NCBI RefSeq assembly: GCF_009647605.1
Contig: NZ_WJIF01000001.1
Span: 107,655 to 171,654, forward strand
Length of the DNA stretch: 64,000 bases
Direction: 5' to 3'
Source: Agromyces agglutinans
GTDB lineage: Bacteria; Actinomycetota; Actinomycetes; Actinomycetales; Microbacteriaceae
Under the pieces are notes generated by a model that made no database searches, was not told where the DNA came from, and was given only the letters and a program-made list of their open reading frames with translations. The translations under genes and the position numbers were made by a program. Shown here piece by piece: positions 28,442 to 37,463 of this stretch (position 1 is its first letter; the number at the start of each line of letters is the position of its first letter).

Positions 28442-29200
28442 TCAGCTGATCACGGGCAGCAGTCCGACCGCGGCGATACCGGCGATCACGCCGCCGACGA
28501 TCGGGCCGAAGACCGGGACCCACGAGTAGCTCCAGTCGCTGCCGCCCTTGCCGCGGATGGGCAGGAAGGCGTGTGCGATGCGCGGACCGAGATCGCGCGC
28601 CGGGTTGATGGCGTAGCCGGTCGGACCACCGAGCGAGGTGCCGATCACGATCACCGTGAAGGCGACGGGGATGGCGCCGAGTTCGGCCGGCGTGCCGCCG
28701 TAGCTGAAGCCGAGGATCACGAAGACGAGCACGAACGTGCCGATGACCTCGGTGACGAAGTTCCAGCCGTAGGAGCGGATCGCCGGGCCGGTGGAGAACA
28801 CGCCGAGCTTGTTCGCGGGCTCGGGCTCCTCGTCGAAGTGCTGCTTGTACGCCAGCCAGACGAAGACCGCACCGATGATCGCGCCGATCATCTGCGCGCC
28901 GATGTACGTGAGCACGGATGCCCCGTCGATCGGGATCCCCTCGACGAAGTCGGTCTTGCCTTCGGCCAGGTAGTTGGTCATGAGCCCGAGCGTCACGGCC
29001 GGGTTCAGGTGCGCACCCGAGGCGTACGAGACGATCACGCCGGCGAAGACCGCGAGGCCCCAGCCGATGTTCACCATCAGGAAGCCGCCGCCGTTGCCCT
29101 TGGTCCGGATGAGCGCGACGTTCGCCACGACGCCGCAGCCGAGCAGGACCAGCATGGCTGTCCCCACCATCTCCGAGATGAAAATCACACCGAGATTCAC
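28442..29200 (-). CDS. glpF: Glycerol uptake facilitator
   Basis: 252-aa MIP-family channel with six helices and both NPA boxes (66-68 and 199-201). The Asp after the second (NPARD) is a hallmark of glycerol facilitators rather than water channels. Selectivity-filter Arg202 follows. GTG start (29198-29200) with a GAAGGGGG ribosome site. Transcribed ahead of glpK, so an uptake-plus-phosphorylation operon. Confidence 0.95.
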   Translation of the reverse strand: MNLGVIFISEMVGTAMLVLLGCGVVANVALIRTKGNGGGFLMVNIGWGLAVFAGVIVSYASGAHLNPAVTLGLMTNYLAEGKTDFVEGIPIDGASVLTYIGAQMIGAIIGAVFVWLAYKQHFDEEPEPANKLGVFSTGPAIRSYGWNFVTEVIGTFVLVFVILGFSYGGTPAELGAIPVAFTVIVIGTSLGGPTGYAINPARDLGPRIAHAFLPIRGKGGSDWSYSWVPVFGPIVGGVIAGIAAVGLLPVIS

Positions 29201-29329
29201 TGAAAACCCCCTTCATGGAAGCTGGGCGCCCTCGCCCGCCTGACCACACCATAGCCCTGCCGTCGGCGCGCGGGAACGGGCCGCGCCGGATTTCCGGGGC
29301 GCGTCCTACCGCCCCCGCGCCGCGGGGCG

Positions 29330-29335
29330 TAGGTT
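29330..29335 (+). promoter_or_regulatory. -10 box of dhaKLM
   Basis: TAGGTT about 64 bp before the dhaK start, divergent to glpF. The 198-bp gap between the two genes shows no clear operator. Confidence 0.45.
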
Positions 29336-29398
29336 GTTCGCAGGTGCTGTCCGGCCGTTGCGACGGCGCGCGGTTCCGTGGACAGCCGAGGGGAAGGG

Positions 29399-30406
29399 AT
29401 GTCCGTGAAGAAGATCATCAACGACCCGAAGCGGGTGGTCGACGAGTCGGTCGCAGGATTCGCACTCGCCCACGCGGATCTCGTGCGCATCGAGACCGAC
29501 CCGATCTTCGTCGTGCGCGCCGATGCGCCGGTCGCCGGGAAGGTCGGCCTCGTCTCGGGCGGCGGCAGCGGGCACGAGCCCCTGCACGCGGGCTACGTCG
29601 GTCACGGCATGCTCGACGCCGCGGTGCCCGGCGCGGTGTTCACCTCGCCGACGCCCGACCCCATCCTCGCGGCGACCAAGGCGGTCGACGGCGGCGCGGG
29701 CGTCCTGCACATCGTGAAGAACTACACCGGCGACGTGCTCAACTTCGAGACGGCGGCCGACCTGGCCGCGGCCGACGGCATCGAAGTACGCGCGGTCGTC
29801 ACGAACGACGACGTCGCGGTGAAGGACTCGCTCTACACGGCGGGCCGCCGCGGCGTGGCCGGCACCGTGCTCGTGGAGAAGATCGCCGGGGCCTCGGCCC
29901 AGCGCGGCGACACGCTCGACGAGGTCGCCGGCATCGCCGAGCGCGTGAACGCGAACGCCAGGTCCATGGGCATGGCGCTGACGCCGTGCACGGTACCGCA
30001 CGCGGGGGAGCCCAGCTTCACGCTGGCCGACGACGAGTACGAGCTCGGCATCGGCATCCACGGCGAGCCGGGCCGCGAACGGCTGCCGCTCGAGCCGGCC
30101 GACGCGATCGTCGACCGCATGCTGGCCCCGATCCTCGAGGACCTGCCGTTCTCGTCGGGCGACCGCGTGCTGCTCTTCGTGAACGGCATGGGCGGCACGC
30201 CGCAGGTCGAGCTCTACATCGCCTATCGCCGAGCCGCCGAAGCGCTCGCGGAGCACGGCATCGAGGTGGCCCGATCGCTGGTCGGCAACTACATCACGTC
30301 GCTCGAGATGCAGGGCTTCTCGCTCACGCTGCTGAAGCTCGACGACGAGATGGTCGAGTTGTGGGACGCCCCGGTGCAGACGCCGGCGCTCCGGTGGGGT
30401 CGTTGA
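29399..30406 (+). CDS. dhaK: Dihydroxyacetone kinase subunit DhaK
   Basis: 335-aa substrate-binding subunit of PTS-dependent dihydroxyacetone kinase. The glycine loop [11 protein letters not shown] (51-61) and the covalent substrate-binding His221 in GIGIHGEPG are visible. ATG at 29399 has GAGGGG nearby; a GTG two codons on is an alternative start. It overlaps dhaL by TGATG. Confidence 0.95.
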   Translation: MSVKKIINDPKRVVDESVAGFALAHADLVRIETDPIFVVRADAPVAGKVGLVSGGGSGHEPLHAGYVGHGMLDAAVPGAVFTSPTPDPILAATKAVDGGAGVLHIVKNYTGDVLNFETAADLAAADGIEVRAVVTNDDVAVKDSLYTAGRRGVAGTVLVEKIAGASAQRGDTLDEVAGIAERVNANARSMGMALTPCTVPHAGEPSFTLADDEYELGIGIHGEPGRERLPLEPADAIVDRMLAPILEDLPFSSGDRVLLFVNGMGGTPQVELYIAYRRAAEALAEHGIEVARSLVGNYITSLEMQGFSLTLLKLDDEMVELWDAPVQTPALRWGR

Positions 30407-31053
30407 TGGCCGGCGGGCCGCTGGGCGCCGACTGGGCCGTGGACTGGGTTCGCCGCAGCGCGGCGACGGTGGCCGAGCACCGGGTCGAACTGATCACGCT
30501 CGATCGCGAGATCGGCGACGGCGACCACGGCGAGAATCTCGATCGCGGGTTCGGCGCGGTGCTCGGCAAGCTCGATTCGGTCGCACCGGATGCCACGCCC
30601 GGCGACGTGCTCAAGCTGGTCGCGACGACGCTGATCTCGACGGTCGGCGGTGCCGCGGGCCCGCTGTACGGCACCGCGTACCTGCGCGCGGCGACGTCGG
30701 TCGGCTCGGAGGCCGAACTCGACTCGGCCGCGGTCGCGAAGCTGCTCGAGGCGGCGCGCGACGGCATCGTCGCCCGCGGCAAGGCCGAATCCGGCGACAA
30801 GACGATGATCGACGCGTGGACGCCGGCCGTCGAGGCGGCTGCCGCCGAGGCCGGGCGCGGGGCCTCACCCGCCGAGGTGCTCGCGGCCGCTGCCGACGCT
30901 GCGGCGGCCGGCGCCGAGGCCACCGAACCGCTCGTCGCCCGGAAGGGTCGTGCGAGCTACCTCGGCGAGCGCTCGCGGGGCCACCGGGATCCGGGCGCGC
31001 AGTCATCGGCCTACCTGTTGCGGGCTGCGGCCGACGCGGCGGCGGAGGCCTGA
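30406..31053 (+). CDS. dhaL: Dihydroxyacetone kinase subunit DhaL
   Basis: 215-aa ADP-binding subunit that carries the phosphate from DhaM to dihydroxyacetone. Metal/nucleotide loop DREIGDGDHGENLDRG (33-48), glycine motif STVGGAAGPLYGTAYL, and a C-terminal RKGRASYLGERSRGHRDPGA region. The start codon overlaps the dhaK stop, and dhaM starts two bases after its own stop. Confidence 0.94.
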   Translation: MAGGPLGADWAVDWVRRSAATVAEHRVELITLDREIGDGDHGENLDRGFGAVLGKLDSVAPDATPGDVLKLVATTLISTVGGAAGPLYGTAYLRAATSVGSEAELDSAAVAKLLEAARDGIVARGKAESGDKTMIDAWTPAVEAAAAEAGRGASPAEVLAAAADAAAAGAEATEPLVARKGRASYLGERSRGHRDPGAQSSAYLLRAAADAAAEA

Positions 31054-31054
31054 G

Positions 31055-31774
31055 GTGGGTGATCGGATCGGACTCGTCTTCGTCTCGCACTCCGAACTCA
31101 TCGCCAGGGGTCTCGTCGACCTCGCCGGCCAGATGGCGCCCAACACGTCGCTCGTCGCCGCCGGCGGCACCGACGACGGCCGCATCGGCACGAGCTTCGA
31201 GCGCGTCAGCGCGGCCATCGCCGAGGCCGATGCCGGGGCGGGCGCCGTCGTGCTCTGCGACCTCGGTTCGGCGATCCTCACCGCAGAGACCGCACTCGAC
31301 TTCCTCGACGACGACCAGCGCGGGCGCGTGCGCATCGTGGACGCGCCCCTCGTCGAGGGCGGCGTGGCCGCCGCGGTGGCCGCGGAGGCGGGTGACGACC
31401 TCGAGACGGTCGTCGCCGCGGCCCGAACCGCGGGCGGCGATTCCGCGGGTGTCGACGACGCGACGGCGGCGGTCGAAGGGCCGGGTGCCGAGGCATCCGA
31501 TTCGGGGGCAGCCGGCGCCGCGCTGAGCCGCACCGTGACGCTCGTGAACGCCGACGGGCTGCACGCGCGCCCCGCCGCGGAGCTGGTCAAGCTGGCGGCG
31601 ACCTTCCCGCAGAAGGTCACCGTGAACGGGGTCGACGCGAAGAGCCTGCTGGCGATCATGTCGCTCGGGCTCACGAAGGGGTCGCAGCTCGAGATCGCGA
31701 GCACCGATCCCGCGGCCGGCGACGCGGTGGACGCGATCGCCGGGCTCGCGGCATCCGGCTTCGGCGAGGCGTAG
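31055..31774 (+). CDS. dhaM: DhaM phosphotransfer protein (EIIA-HPr fusion)
   Basis: 239-aa PTS phosphodonor for DhaKL. Residues 1-125 are an EIIA-mannose-like domain with His12 (VFVSHSE). Residues 158-239 are an HPr domain with His170 (DGLHARPAAEL). A linker rich in Ala/Gly/Asp joins them. The EI-like third domain of E. coli DhaM is absent, so general EI must phosphorylate it. GTG at 31055 is two bases after dhaL. Confidence 0.92.
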   Translation: MGDRIGLVFVSHSELIARGLVDLAGQMAPNTSLVAAGGTDDGRIGTSFERVSAAIAEADAGAGAVVLCDLGSAILTAETALDFLDDDQRGRVRIVDAPLVEGGVAAAVAAEAGDDLETVVAAARTAGGDSAGVDDATAAVEGPGAEASDSGAAGAALSRTVTLVNADGLHARPAAELVKLAATFPQKVTVNGVDAKSLLAIMSLGLTKGSQLEIASTDPAAGDAVDAIAGLAASGFGEA

Positions 31775-31822
31775 CCCGGGCTCGCACCTGCGCGGAGGCG
31801 TCCGCGTCCCGGTCGGCTGAGG

Positions 31823-32596
31823 TCAGTTGCCCCCGGCGATGCGGATGTCGGCGCCGGTCGTGTACGACGCGTCGGGGGAGAGCAGGTAGGCGACCGCACC
31901 CGCGATCTCGTGCGGCTGGCCCGCCCGCTGCATGGGGATGCGCGGAGCGCGCTCCTCTGGCGCGTTCGGGCGGCCCGCCGCGGCGTGGATCTCGGTGTAC
32001 GTCGTGCCCGGCGAGACGGTGTTCACGCGCACGCCCGCCGCCGCGAACTCCCGCGCCGTTCCGAGGGTGAGGATGTTGAGGGCGGCCTTGCTCATCGCGT
32101 ACGGCACGTAGGTGTTCGGCGACCCGTTCGTCGCGGCGCCCGAGGAGATGTTCACGATGGCGCCGCCGGTGCCGCCGCGATCGGTCGACATGTGAGCGAT
32201 CGCGGCCCGGGTCACGACGATCGGCGCGAACACGTTGATGCGGAAGACGAGCTCGGACTCCTCGATCGGCGCATCGAGGAATCCACCGATGCGCCCGGTG
32301 ATGCCGGCGTTGTTGACGAGGCCGGTCAGCCGGCCGAGCCCCGCGATCGCGTCTGGCACGACCCGTGCCGCGGCATCGAGGTCGGCGAAGTCGACTCGCA
32401 GGAGCACCACGTCGGCGCCGAGTGCTCGGCATGCTGCGGCGACCTGCTCGGCCTCGTCGGCGCGCTCGCGATACGTGAGGGCGAGGTCGTGTCCGTCGGC
32501 GGCGAGGCGTTCGGCGATCGCACGGCCGATGCCTCGACTCGCCCCCGTGACGAGCGTGGCAGGGCGGTCGGCGCGATCGATCGTGGCATCCGTCAT
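31823..32596 (-). CDS. SDR family oxidoreductase
   Basis: 257-aa classical short-chain dehydrogenase. NAD(P) motif TGASRGIG near residue 17, NNAG, catalytic Ser in ISSG, and YAMSK for the Tyr-Lys pair. Resembles glucose/3-oxoacyl reductase types; the substrate is unknown. Leaderless promoter. Convergent with dhaM, divergent from the 126-aa protein gene. Confidence 0.85.
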   Translation of the reverse strand: MTDATIDRADRPATLVTGASRGIGRAIAERLAADGHDLALTYRERADEAEQVAAACRALGADVVLLRVDFADLDAAARVVPDAIAGLGRLTGLVNNAGITGRIGGFLDAPIEESELVFRINVFAPIVVTRAAIAHMSTDRGGTGGAIVNISSGAATNGSPNTYVPYAMSKAALNILTLGTAREFAAAGVRVNTVSPGTTYTEIHAAAGRPNAPEERAPRIPMQRAGQPHEIAGAVAYLLSPDASYTTGADIRIAGGN

Positions 32597-32609
32597 GGTG
32601 TTCAGCGTA
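32597..32609 (-). promoter_or_regulatory. -10 box of leaderless SDR gene
   Basis: Minus-strand TACGCT (32604-32609), 7 nt before ATG. Confidence 0.6.
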
Positions 32610-32665
32610 CTGAGGCGTGCGCGGGCAGCGGCGCCGGGGGATGGCGCGACCGAGCCGTGCGGGCG

Positions 32666-32678
32666 TAGCATCGGGCCC
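32666..32678 (+). promoter_or_regulatory. -10 box of leaderless 126-aa protein gene
   Basis: TAGCAT at 32666-32671, 7 nt before ATG. Confidence 0.55.
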
Positions 32679-33059
32679 ATGGCACGCGACGCAGCGGGCC
32701 GCCGAGATGACGGCAACGCGTTCACGCACTTCTTCGACCGGGTCGACCGGGCACTGACCCCGGTCTTCGAGTCACCGCCGGGTCCGGGCGACGAGGGGCC
32801 GCCCGGCGAAGCGCGCGACGACGCGCCCTGCCCGGTGTGCGGCCGGGCGATGTTCCAGCACCGGTTCACCGAGGAGTACGGCGGCAACATCATCATGATC
32901 TGCCCGACCGATGAACGGCTGCCCGAGCACGAGGTCGAGGGCCCGTACAACGAGTTGGGCATGCCGGCGACCGGCCGGCGACTGGAGCGCTACCGGCAGC
33001 AGGCCGAGGCGGAGGCGGAGGCCGAGGCGGAGGCCGAACGCGCGGACGCACGCGAGTAG
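32679..33059 (+). CDS. Hypothetical zinc-ribbon-like protein
   Basis: 126-aa protein of unknown function. A Pro/Gly-rich acidic segment (35-47) is followed by CPVCGRAMFQHRF and, 15 residues on, MICPTDERLPEH, a possible zinc site formed by three cysteines plus a His. The tail is an (AE)n run ending in ADARE. A leaderless start fits the local pattern. It lies directly before the rifamycin-associated element and HelR gene but reads into that region without overlap. Confidence 0.65.
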   Translation: MARDAAGRRDDGNAFTHFFDRVDRALTPVFESPPGPGDEGPPGEARDDAPCPVCGRAMFQHRFTEEYGGNIIMICPTDERLPEHEVEGPYNELGMPATGRRLERYRQQAEAEAEAEAEAERADARE

Positions 33060-33146
33060 GGGTCGTCGAATCGACGTTCCGAGGCGGTCGCACGGCCGGG
33101 ATCGCGTGCGCCGATCCTCCCTGCCGTGACCAGTTTAACGCCGGGT

Positions 33147-33169
33147 GGGGGCCTTGCGGCAAGGCCCCC
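33147..33169. promoter_or_regulatory. Rifamycin-associated element (RAE)
   Basis: Perfect palindrome with arms GGGGGCCTTG and CAAGGCCCCC around CGG, 23 bp before the GTG of the HelD-type gene. It matches the known actinobacterial RAE found upstream of rifamycin inactivation genes and of helR. The GTG is preceded by a weak CAGAAT (33179-33184) at leaderless distance, so the element lies directly over the promoter. Confidence 0.85.
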
Positions 33170-33192
33170 CGCCTGTACCAGAATCGTCCACC

Positions 33193-35367
33193 GTGACTTC
33201 GACGACCAGCGTGTTCGACCTGCCCGAACGACTCGCCGCCAAGCGCGACGCCGCGCTCATCGAGACCGACGAACGGCAGTTCGCCGCCATCGCCACGAGC
33301 CTCGACGCCTCCATCGCCGAGGTCTCGGAGCGGCTCGCCGCCGCGCGCCGGGCCCCCGGCGGATCCGGCCAGGCCGCCCTCGACCGCGACCTCGAGGTGC
33401 ACCGGCTCACGGCTGAACTGCGCACCCTGCGACGGTACGGGCTCGACCTCTGCCTCGGCCGCATGGTGCCTGCGGATGGGGGCGAACCGACGTACATCGG
33501 GCGGATCGGGCTCTCCGACGGCTCGGGCCGGAGACTGCTCGTGGACTGGCGTTCGCCGGCCGCCGAGCCGTTCTTCGCGGCGACGCTCGCCGACCCGATG
33601 GGCCTCGCGAGCCGCCGCCGGTACCGGTGGACGCGCGGGCGGATCACCGACTACTGGGACGAGGTGCTCCGCCCGGAGACGTTCGGCGACGACGCGGGCG
33701 CCCGCGACGGCGGCCGCGCGGGCATAGCGCTCGACGACGAGTCGGCGTTCATCGCGAGCCTCGCGGGCACCCGCACGTCGAGGATGCGCGACGTGCTCGG
33801 CACCATCCAGGCCGACCAGGACGCGATCACCCGCGCCGGCTCGCGCGGAGCGCTCGTCGTCGACGGCGGGCCCGGCACCGGGAAGACCGTCGTCGCGCTG
33901 CACCGCACGGCCTACCTGCTCTACGCCGATCCGCGGCTCTCGCGCGGGCGCGGCGGCATGCTGCTCGTCGGTCCGAGTCAGGGCTACCTCGCATACATCG
34001 AGGACGTGCTGCCGAGCCTGGGGGAGGAGGGCGTGCAGTCGTGCACCCTGCGCGACCTCGTGGTCGAGGGGGCCGCCGCCCGGCCCGAAGCCGACCCGAG
34101 CGTCGCCGCGCTGAAGGCATCGGGCGACCTCGTGCGCGCCGTCGAGAACGCCGTGAAGTACCACGAACAACCGCCCGCGCGCGGGATGGCCGTCGAGACC
34201 GAGTGGGCCGACGCCTGGCTGGATCCCGCCGACTGGGCCGACGCGTTCGGCGCCGCGGACGACGCCCCGACGCACAACGAGGCTCGCGACCGGATCTGGG
34301 AGGAGCTGGTGACGATCCTGCTCGACCAGCACGACGAGGATGCGCCGGCCGAGCTCGTGCGCCGGTCGCTGGCCGCGAACGCCGAGCTGCGGGCAGCGTT
34401 CAACCGGGCGTGGCCGCTGCTGGATCCCGTCGGCGTCGTCGGCGACCTCTGGTCGGTACCTGCGTACCTCCAGGCTTGTGCGCCGTGGCTCGACGAAGCC
34501 GCGATCGCATCGCTCCAGCGCGCGGATGCCACGGCCTGGACGCTCGCCGACCTGCCGCTGCTCGACACCGCGAGACAGCTCATCGGCGATCCGGAGGCAT
34601 CCCGTCGCCGGTATCGGCGCGCGGCCACACTCGCGGTGCAGCGCGAACGCATGGCCCGCGTGGTCGACGACCTGATCGCGGCCGACGACGACGGCGAGGG
34701 ACTCGTCACGATGCTGCGCGGATCCGACGCGCAGCACAGCCTCGACGACGAGGGCGTGCTGCCGGTCGCGGATCCCGACGTGCTCGCCGGACCGTTCGGC
34801 CACGTGGTCGTGGACGAGGCCCAGGAGCTCACCGATGCCGAGTGGCTGATGCTGCTGCGCCGATGCCCGTCGCGGAGCTTCACGATCGTGGGCGACCGCG
34901 CGCAGGCCAGGCACGGCTTCGTGGAGAGCTGGCAGGAGCGCCTCGGACGGATCGGCGTCGGCCAGGTCGAACTCGCGTCGCTCAGCATCAACTACCGGAC
35001 GCCCCGGGAGGTCATGGCGGTCGCCGAGTCGGCCATCCGAGCGGAGCTGCCCGACGCCAACGTGCCGACCTCGGTGCGAAGCAGCGGCATCCCGGTGCGG
35101 TACGGATCGGCTGGAGAACTGAACGACGTGCTCGACGCATGGATCGCCGAGCACGAGGATGGCGTCGCGTGCGTCATCGGGGCGCCGTCGTTCGCCGGGC
35201 GGCCGCGGGTGCGATCGCTGACTCCCGAGCTCGCGAAGGGGCTCGAGTTCGACCTGGTGGTCGTCGTCGACCCGGAGCGATTCGGCCACGGCGTCGAGGG
35301 CGCCGTCGATCGCTACGTCGCCATGACGCGGGCGACGCGGGAGCTGGTGGTGCTGCGGTCGGCGTGA
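33193..35367 (+). CDS. helR: HelD/HelR-type RNA polymerase recycling helicase
   Basis: 724-aa UvrD-like superfamily 1 ATPase of the HelD class found in actinobacteria, which removes stalled RNA polymerase from DNA. The N-terminal coiled region (1-100) corresponds to the secondary-channel arm. Walker A GGPGTGKT lies near residue 228, VVDEAQELTD is the Walker B, and MTRATRELVVL is the C-terminal motif VI. The RAE directly upstream marks it as the HelR subgroup, which confers rifamycin tolerance by displacing bound drug. GTG start. Confidence 0.9.
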   Translation: MTSTTSVFDLPERLAAKRDAALIETDERQFAAIATSLDASIAEVSERLAAARRAPGGSGQAALDRDLEVHRLTAELRTLRRYGLDLCLGRMVPADGGEPTYIGRIGLSDGSGRRLLVDWRSPAAEPFFAATLADPMGLASRRRYRWTRGRITDYWDEVLRPETFGDDAGARDGGRAGIALDDESAFIASLAGTRTSRMRDVLGTIQADQDAITRAGSRGALVVDGGPGTGKTVVALHRTAYLLYADPRLSRGRGGMLLVGPSQGYLAYIEDVLPSLGEEGVQSCTLRDLVVEGAAARPEADPSVAALKASGDLVRAVENAVKYHEQPPARGMAVETEWADAWLDPADWADAFGAADDAPTHNEARDRIWEELVTILLDQHDEDAPAELVRRSLAANAELRAAFNRAWPLLDPVGVVGDLWSVPAYLQACAPWLDEAAIASLQRADATAWTLADLPLLDTARQLIGDPEASRRRYRRAATLAVQRERMARVVDDLIAADDDGEGLVTMLRGSDAQHSLDDEGVLPVADPDVLAGPFGHVVVDEAQELTDAEWLMLLRRCPSRSFTIVGDRAQARHGFVESWQERLGRIGVGQVELASLSINYRTPREVMAVAESAIRAELPDANVPTSVRSSGIPVRYGSAGELNDVLDAWIAEHEDGVACVIGAPSFAGRPRVRSLTPELAKGLEFDLVVVVDPERFGHGVEGAVDRYVAMTRATRELVVLRSA

Positions 35368-35403
35368 TGCAGCGGATGGGCCGAGACTCGCACGTCTCCG
35401 CGA

Positions 35404-35886
35404 TCACCCGGCCGCGATGGCGGTCGCGGCGGTCGCACCGGTTGCGGCGGTCTCCGCGTCGGCCAGCCGGCCGGCGTCGCGGTCGTACCGGCTGCGAGCT
35501 TCCGCGATGTCCTCCTGGTGCTGCTCGGTCCAGAGCACGAACGACTGCACGGTCGCGTGCAGCGATCGGCCGAGCTCGGTGAGCGCGTAGTCGACGCGAG
35601 GCGGCACGATCGGGTGGACGGTTCGTTCGACCATGCCGTCGCGTTCGAGCTGGCGCAGCGTCACGGTCAGCATGCGCTGGCTGACCCCGTCGATCATGCG
35701 CTTCAACTCGGTGAAACGCATGGTGCGGTCGTCGAGGAGCGCGATCACCAGCAGCGACCACTTGTCGGCGATGCGGTCGAGGATCTGCCGCACCTCGCAG
35801 TCTTCACGGACGTCCCACTGGAACGCGTCGTTCCAGTCGGTTCCCTCGTGGTGACCGAGTGACTTCGAAGTGCCGTCTTCCGCCAT
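35404..35886 (-). CDS. HxlR family transcriptional regulator
   Basis: 160-aa winged-helix regulator. HxlR core CEVRQILDRIADKWSLLVIALL, then TELKRMIDGVSQRMLTVTLRQLERDGMVER and YALTELGRSL. The first Cys of the core may sense reactive electrophiles, as in other HxlR proteins. The C-terminal 25 residues are an Ala/Thr-rich tail. ATG at 35886 is preceded by CACCAT and, 17 bp further, TTGATA. Divergent from the MFS transporter it probably controls. Confidence 0.85.
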   Translation of the reverse strand: MAEDGTSKSLGHHEGTDWNDAFQWDVREDCEVRQILDRIADKWSLLVIALLDDRTMRFTELKRMIDGVSQRMLTVTLRQLERDGMVERTVHPIVPPRVDYALTELGRSLHATVQSFVLWTEQHQEDIAEARSRYDRDAGRLADAETAATGATAATAIAAG

Positions 35887-35913
35887 GCCTCCATGGTGAC
35901 GCAAGATGTGGTC

Positions 35914-35930
35914 GGTATCAAGAAGTAACC
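35914..35930. promoter_or_regulatory. Putative HxlR operator
   Basis: Imperfect dyad GGTATC-AAGAA-GTAACC in the 62-bp divergent gap. It overlaps the regulator's TTGATA -35 and lies upstream of the transporter's AGGAGGAGG ribosome site. Confidence 0.45.
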
Positions 35931-35948
35931 ATCAGGAGGAGGCCTCGC

Positions 35949-37397
35949 GTGACGACGGATACGAGTTCGCTGCCCACCCGCGCTGACGGCGGCGGCGCTG
36001 GCGGCGCCGACGACGACCGGATCAGGGGACGTGCGCTGGGCCTGCTCGTCGTGCTCTGCGGGGCGGCGTTCCTCGAGGGAGTGGACGTCGCGATGTTCGG
36101 GATCGCGCTGCCCGCGATCCGTGCCGATCTCGGGCTCGCCACGGGCGAATTGCAGTGGGTCGTCAGCGCCTACATCCTCGGCTACGGCGGCTTCATGCTC
36201 CTCGGTGGTCGGGCGGCCGACCTGCTCGGCCGGCGACGGGTCTTCCTCGTGTCTCTCGGCGTCTTCGTCGTCTTCTCGGGCCTAGGGGGGCTCGCGAGCG
36301 AGTCGTGGATGCTCCTGGTGGCGCGCGCCGCGACCGGGGTGGCCGCCGCGTTCATGATGCCGGCGGGGCTGTCGATCATCACGACGGGATTCCGTGAAGG
36401 CCCGTTGCGCACGCGCGCCCTGCTCATCTACGCCGGCATCGGCGCCGCCGGGTTCTCGGTCGGCCTGGTCGTCGGGGGACTGCTGACCATGTTCGGCTGG
36501 CGGTGGGTCTTCTTCGCGCCGGTGATCGTGTCGGTCGTGCTCCTGGCGCTCGCGATCCCGCTCGTGCCGAGGCCTGAAGCCGCGTCGCGCGGCGGTCGAC
36601 GAGTCCGCGGACGGGCCGACGTCGCTGGAGCCGTGGTGGTGACGTCCGCCTTCCTCGCACTGATCACGGCCATCGAGCAGTCCTCGCATGCGGAACCGGT
36701 CGTGACCTGGTCGCTCGCGGCGGCCAGCGCACTGCTGCTGGCGGCGTTCGTCGCGATCGAACGCCGCGCTGCCGAACCGCTGGTACGGCTCGCATTCCTG
36801 CGACGGATGCCTCAGCTGCGTGCCTACCTCGGTGCGGCGTCCCTCGCAGCCGGCTTCATGGGCTTCCAGTTCCTCGTCGTGCTGCACCTGCAGGAGGAGC
36901 GCGGCTGGAACAGCCTCGCGACCTCGCTGGCACTGCTCGTGCTCGGCATCGACGCGGTCCTCGCCCCGCTGCTCACCCCGCGTCTCGTCGCTCGCTTCGG
37001 CCTGTGGCCGGTCACACTCGTCGGACTCGCCGCATCCGGGGCATCCTTCCTGCTCTTCCTGCCGGTCGCCGCCGATTGGACGTACGCGGCGATGTCCCCC
37101 AGCTTCCTCGCCCTCGGCCTGGCGTTCACCTTCGCCTACGGGCCGCTGACGGTCGCGGCGACCGACGGCGTGCCCGACGAGGATCAGGGTCTCAGCGGAG
37201 GGCTGCTCTACACCGCGTTCCAGATCGGCGCCGCGACGGGCCTCGCCGCGACGAGCGCCCTGATCACCGCGGCCGAGGGATCCGGCGTCGAACCGGTCGA
37301 GGTCACTCGTCTCGCACTCGTCGTGCCGCTCGTCGCGGCCGCGTTCGGCGTGGTCACGGCGGTCTCGGGCGTCGTCGCGTCGCGTCGCCGTCGCTGA
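35949..37397 (+). CDS. MFS drug/multidrug efflux transporter (DHA2 type)
   Basis: 482-aa major facilitator with about 14 hydrophobic segments. Family motif LPAIRADLGL near the end of helix 1, motif A GGRAADLLGRRRVF, and motif C-like GIGAAGFSVGLVVGG. Similar proteins export toxic compounds by proton antiport; the substrate is unknown. GTG start with AGGAGGAGG. Pairing with a divergent HxlR regulator suggests induction by its substrate. Confidence 0.85.
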   Translation: MTTDTSSLPTRADGGGAGGADDDRIRGRALGLLVVLCGAAFLEGVDVAMFGIALPAIRADLGLATGELQWVVSAYILGYGGFMLLGGRAADLLGRRRVFLVSLGVFVVFSGLGGLASESWMLLVARAATGVAAAFMMPAGLSIITTGFREGPLRTRALLIYAGIGAAGFSVGLVVGGLLTMFGWRWVFFAPVIVSVVLLALAIPLVPRPEAASRGGRRVRGRADVAGAVVVTSAFLALITAIEQSSHAEPVVTWSLAAASALLLAAFVAIERRAAEPLVRLAFLRRMPQLRAYLGAASLAAGFMGFQFLVVLHLQEERGWNSLATSLALLVLGIDAVLAPLLTPRLVARFGLWPVTLVGLAASGASFLLFLPVAADWTYAAMSPSFLALGLAFTFAYGPLTVAATDGVPDEDQGLSGGLLYTAFQIGAATGLAATSALITAAEGSGVEPVEVTRLALVVPLVAAAFGVVTAVSGVVASRRRR

Positions 37398-37415
37398 CCG
37401 GCACGGGATCCATCG

Positions 37416-37453
37416 CATCCGGTCGACGTGCCAGTGGGCATGCCGACCGGATG
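37416..37453. terminator. Terminator between MFS and AraC genes
   Basis: 10-bp arms CATCCGGTCG / CGACCGGATG with an 18-nt loop between convergent genes. Confidence 0.6.
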
Positions 37454-37463
37454 GACCTCGTCG

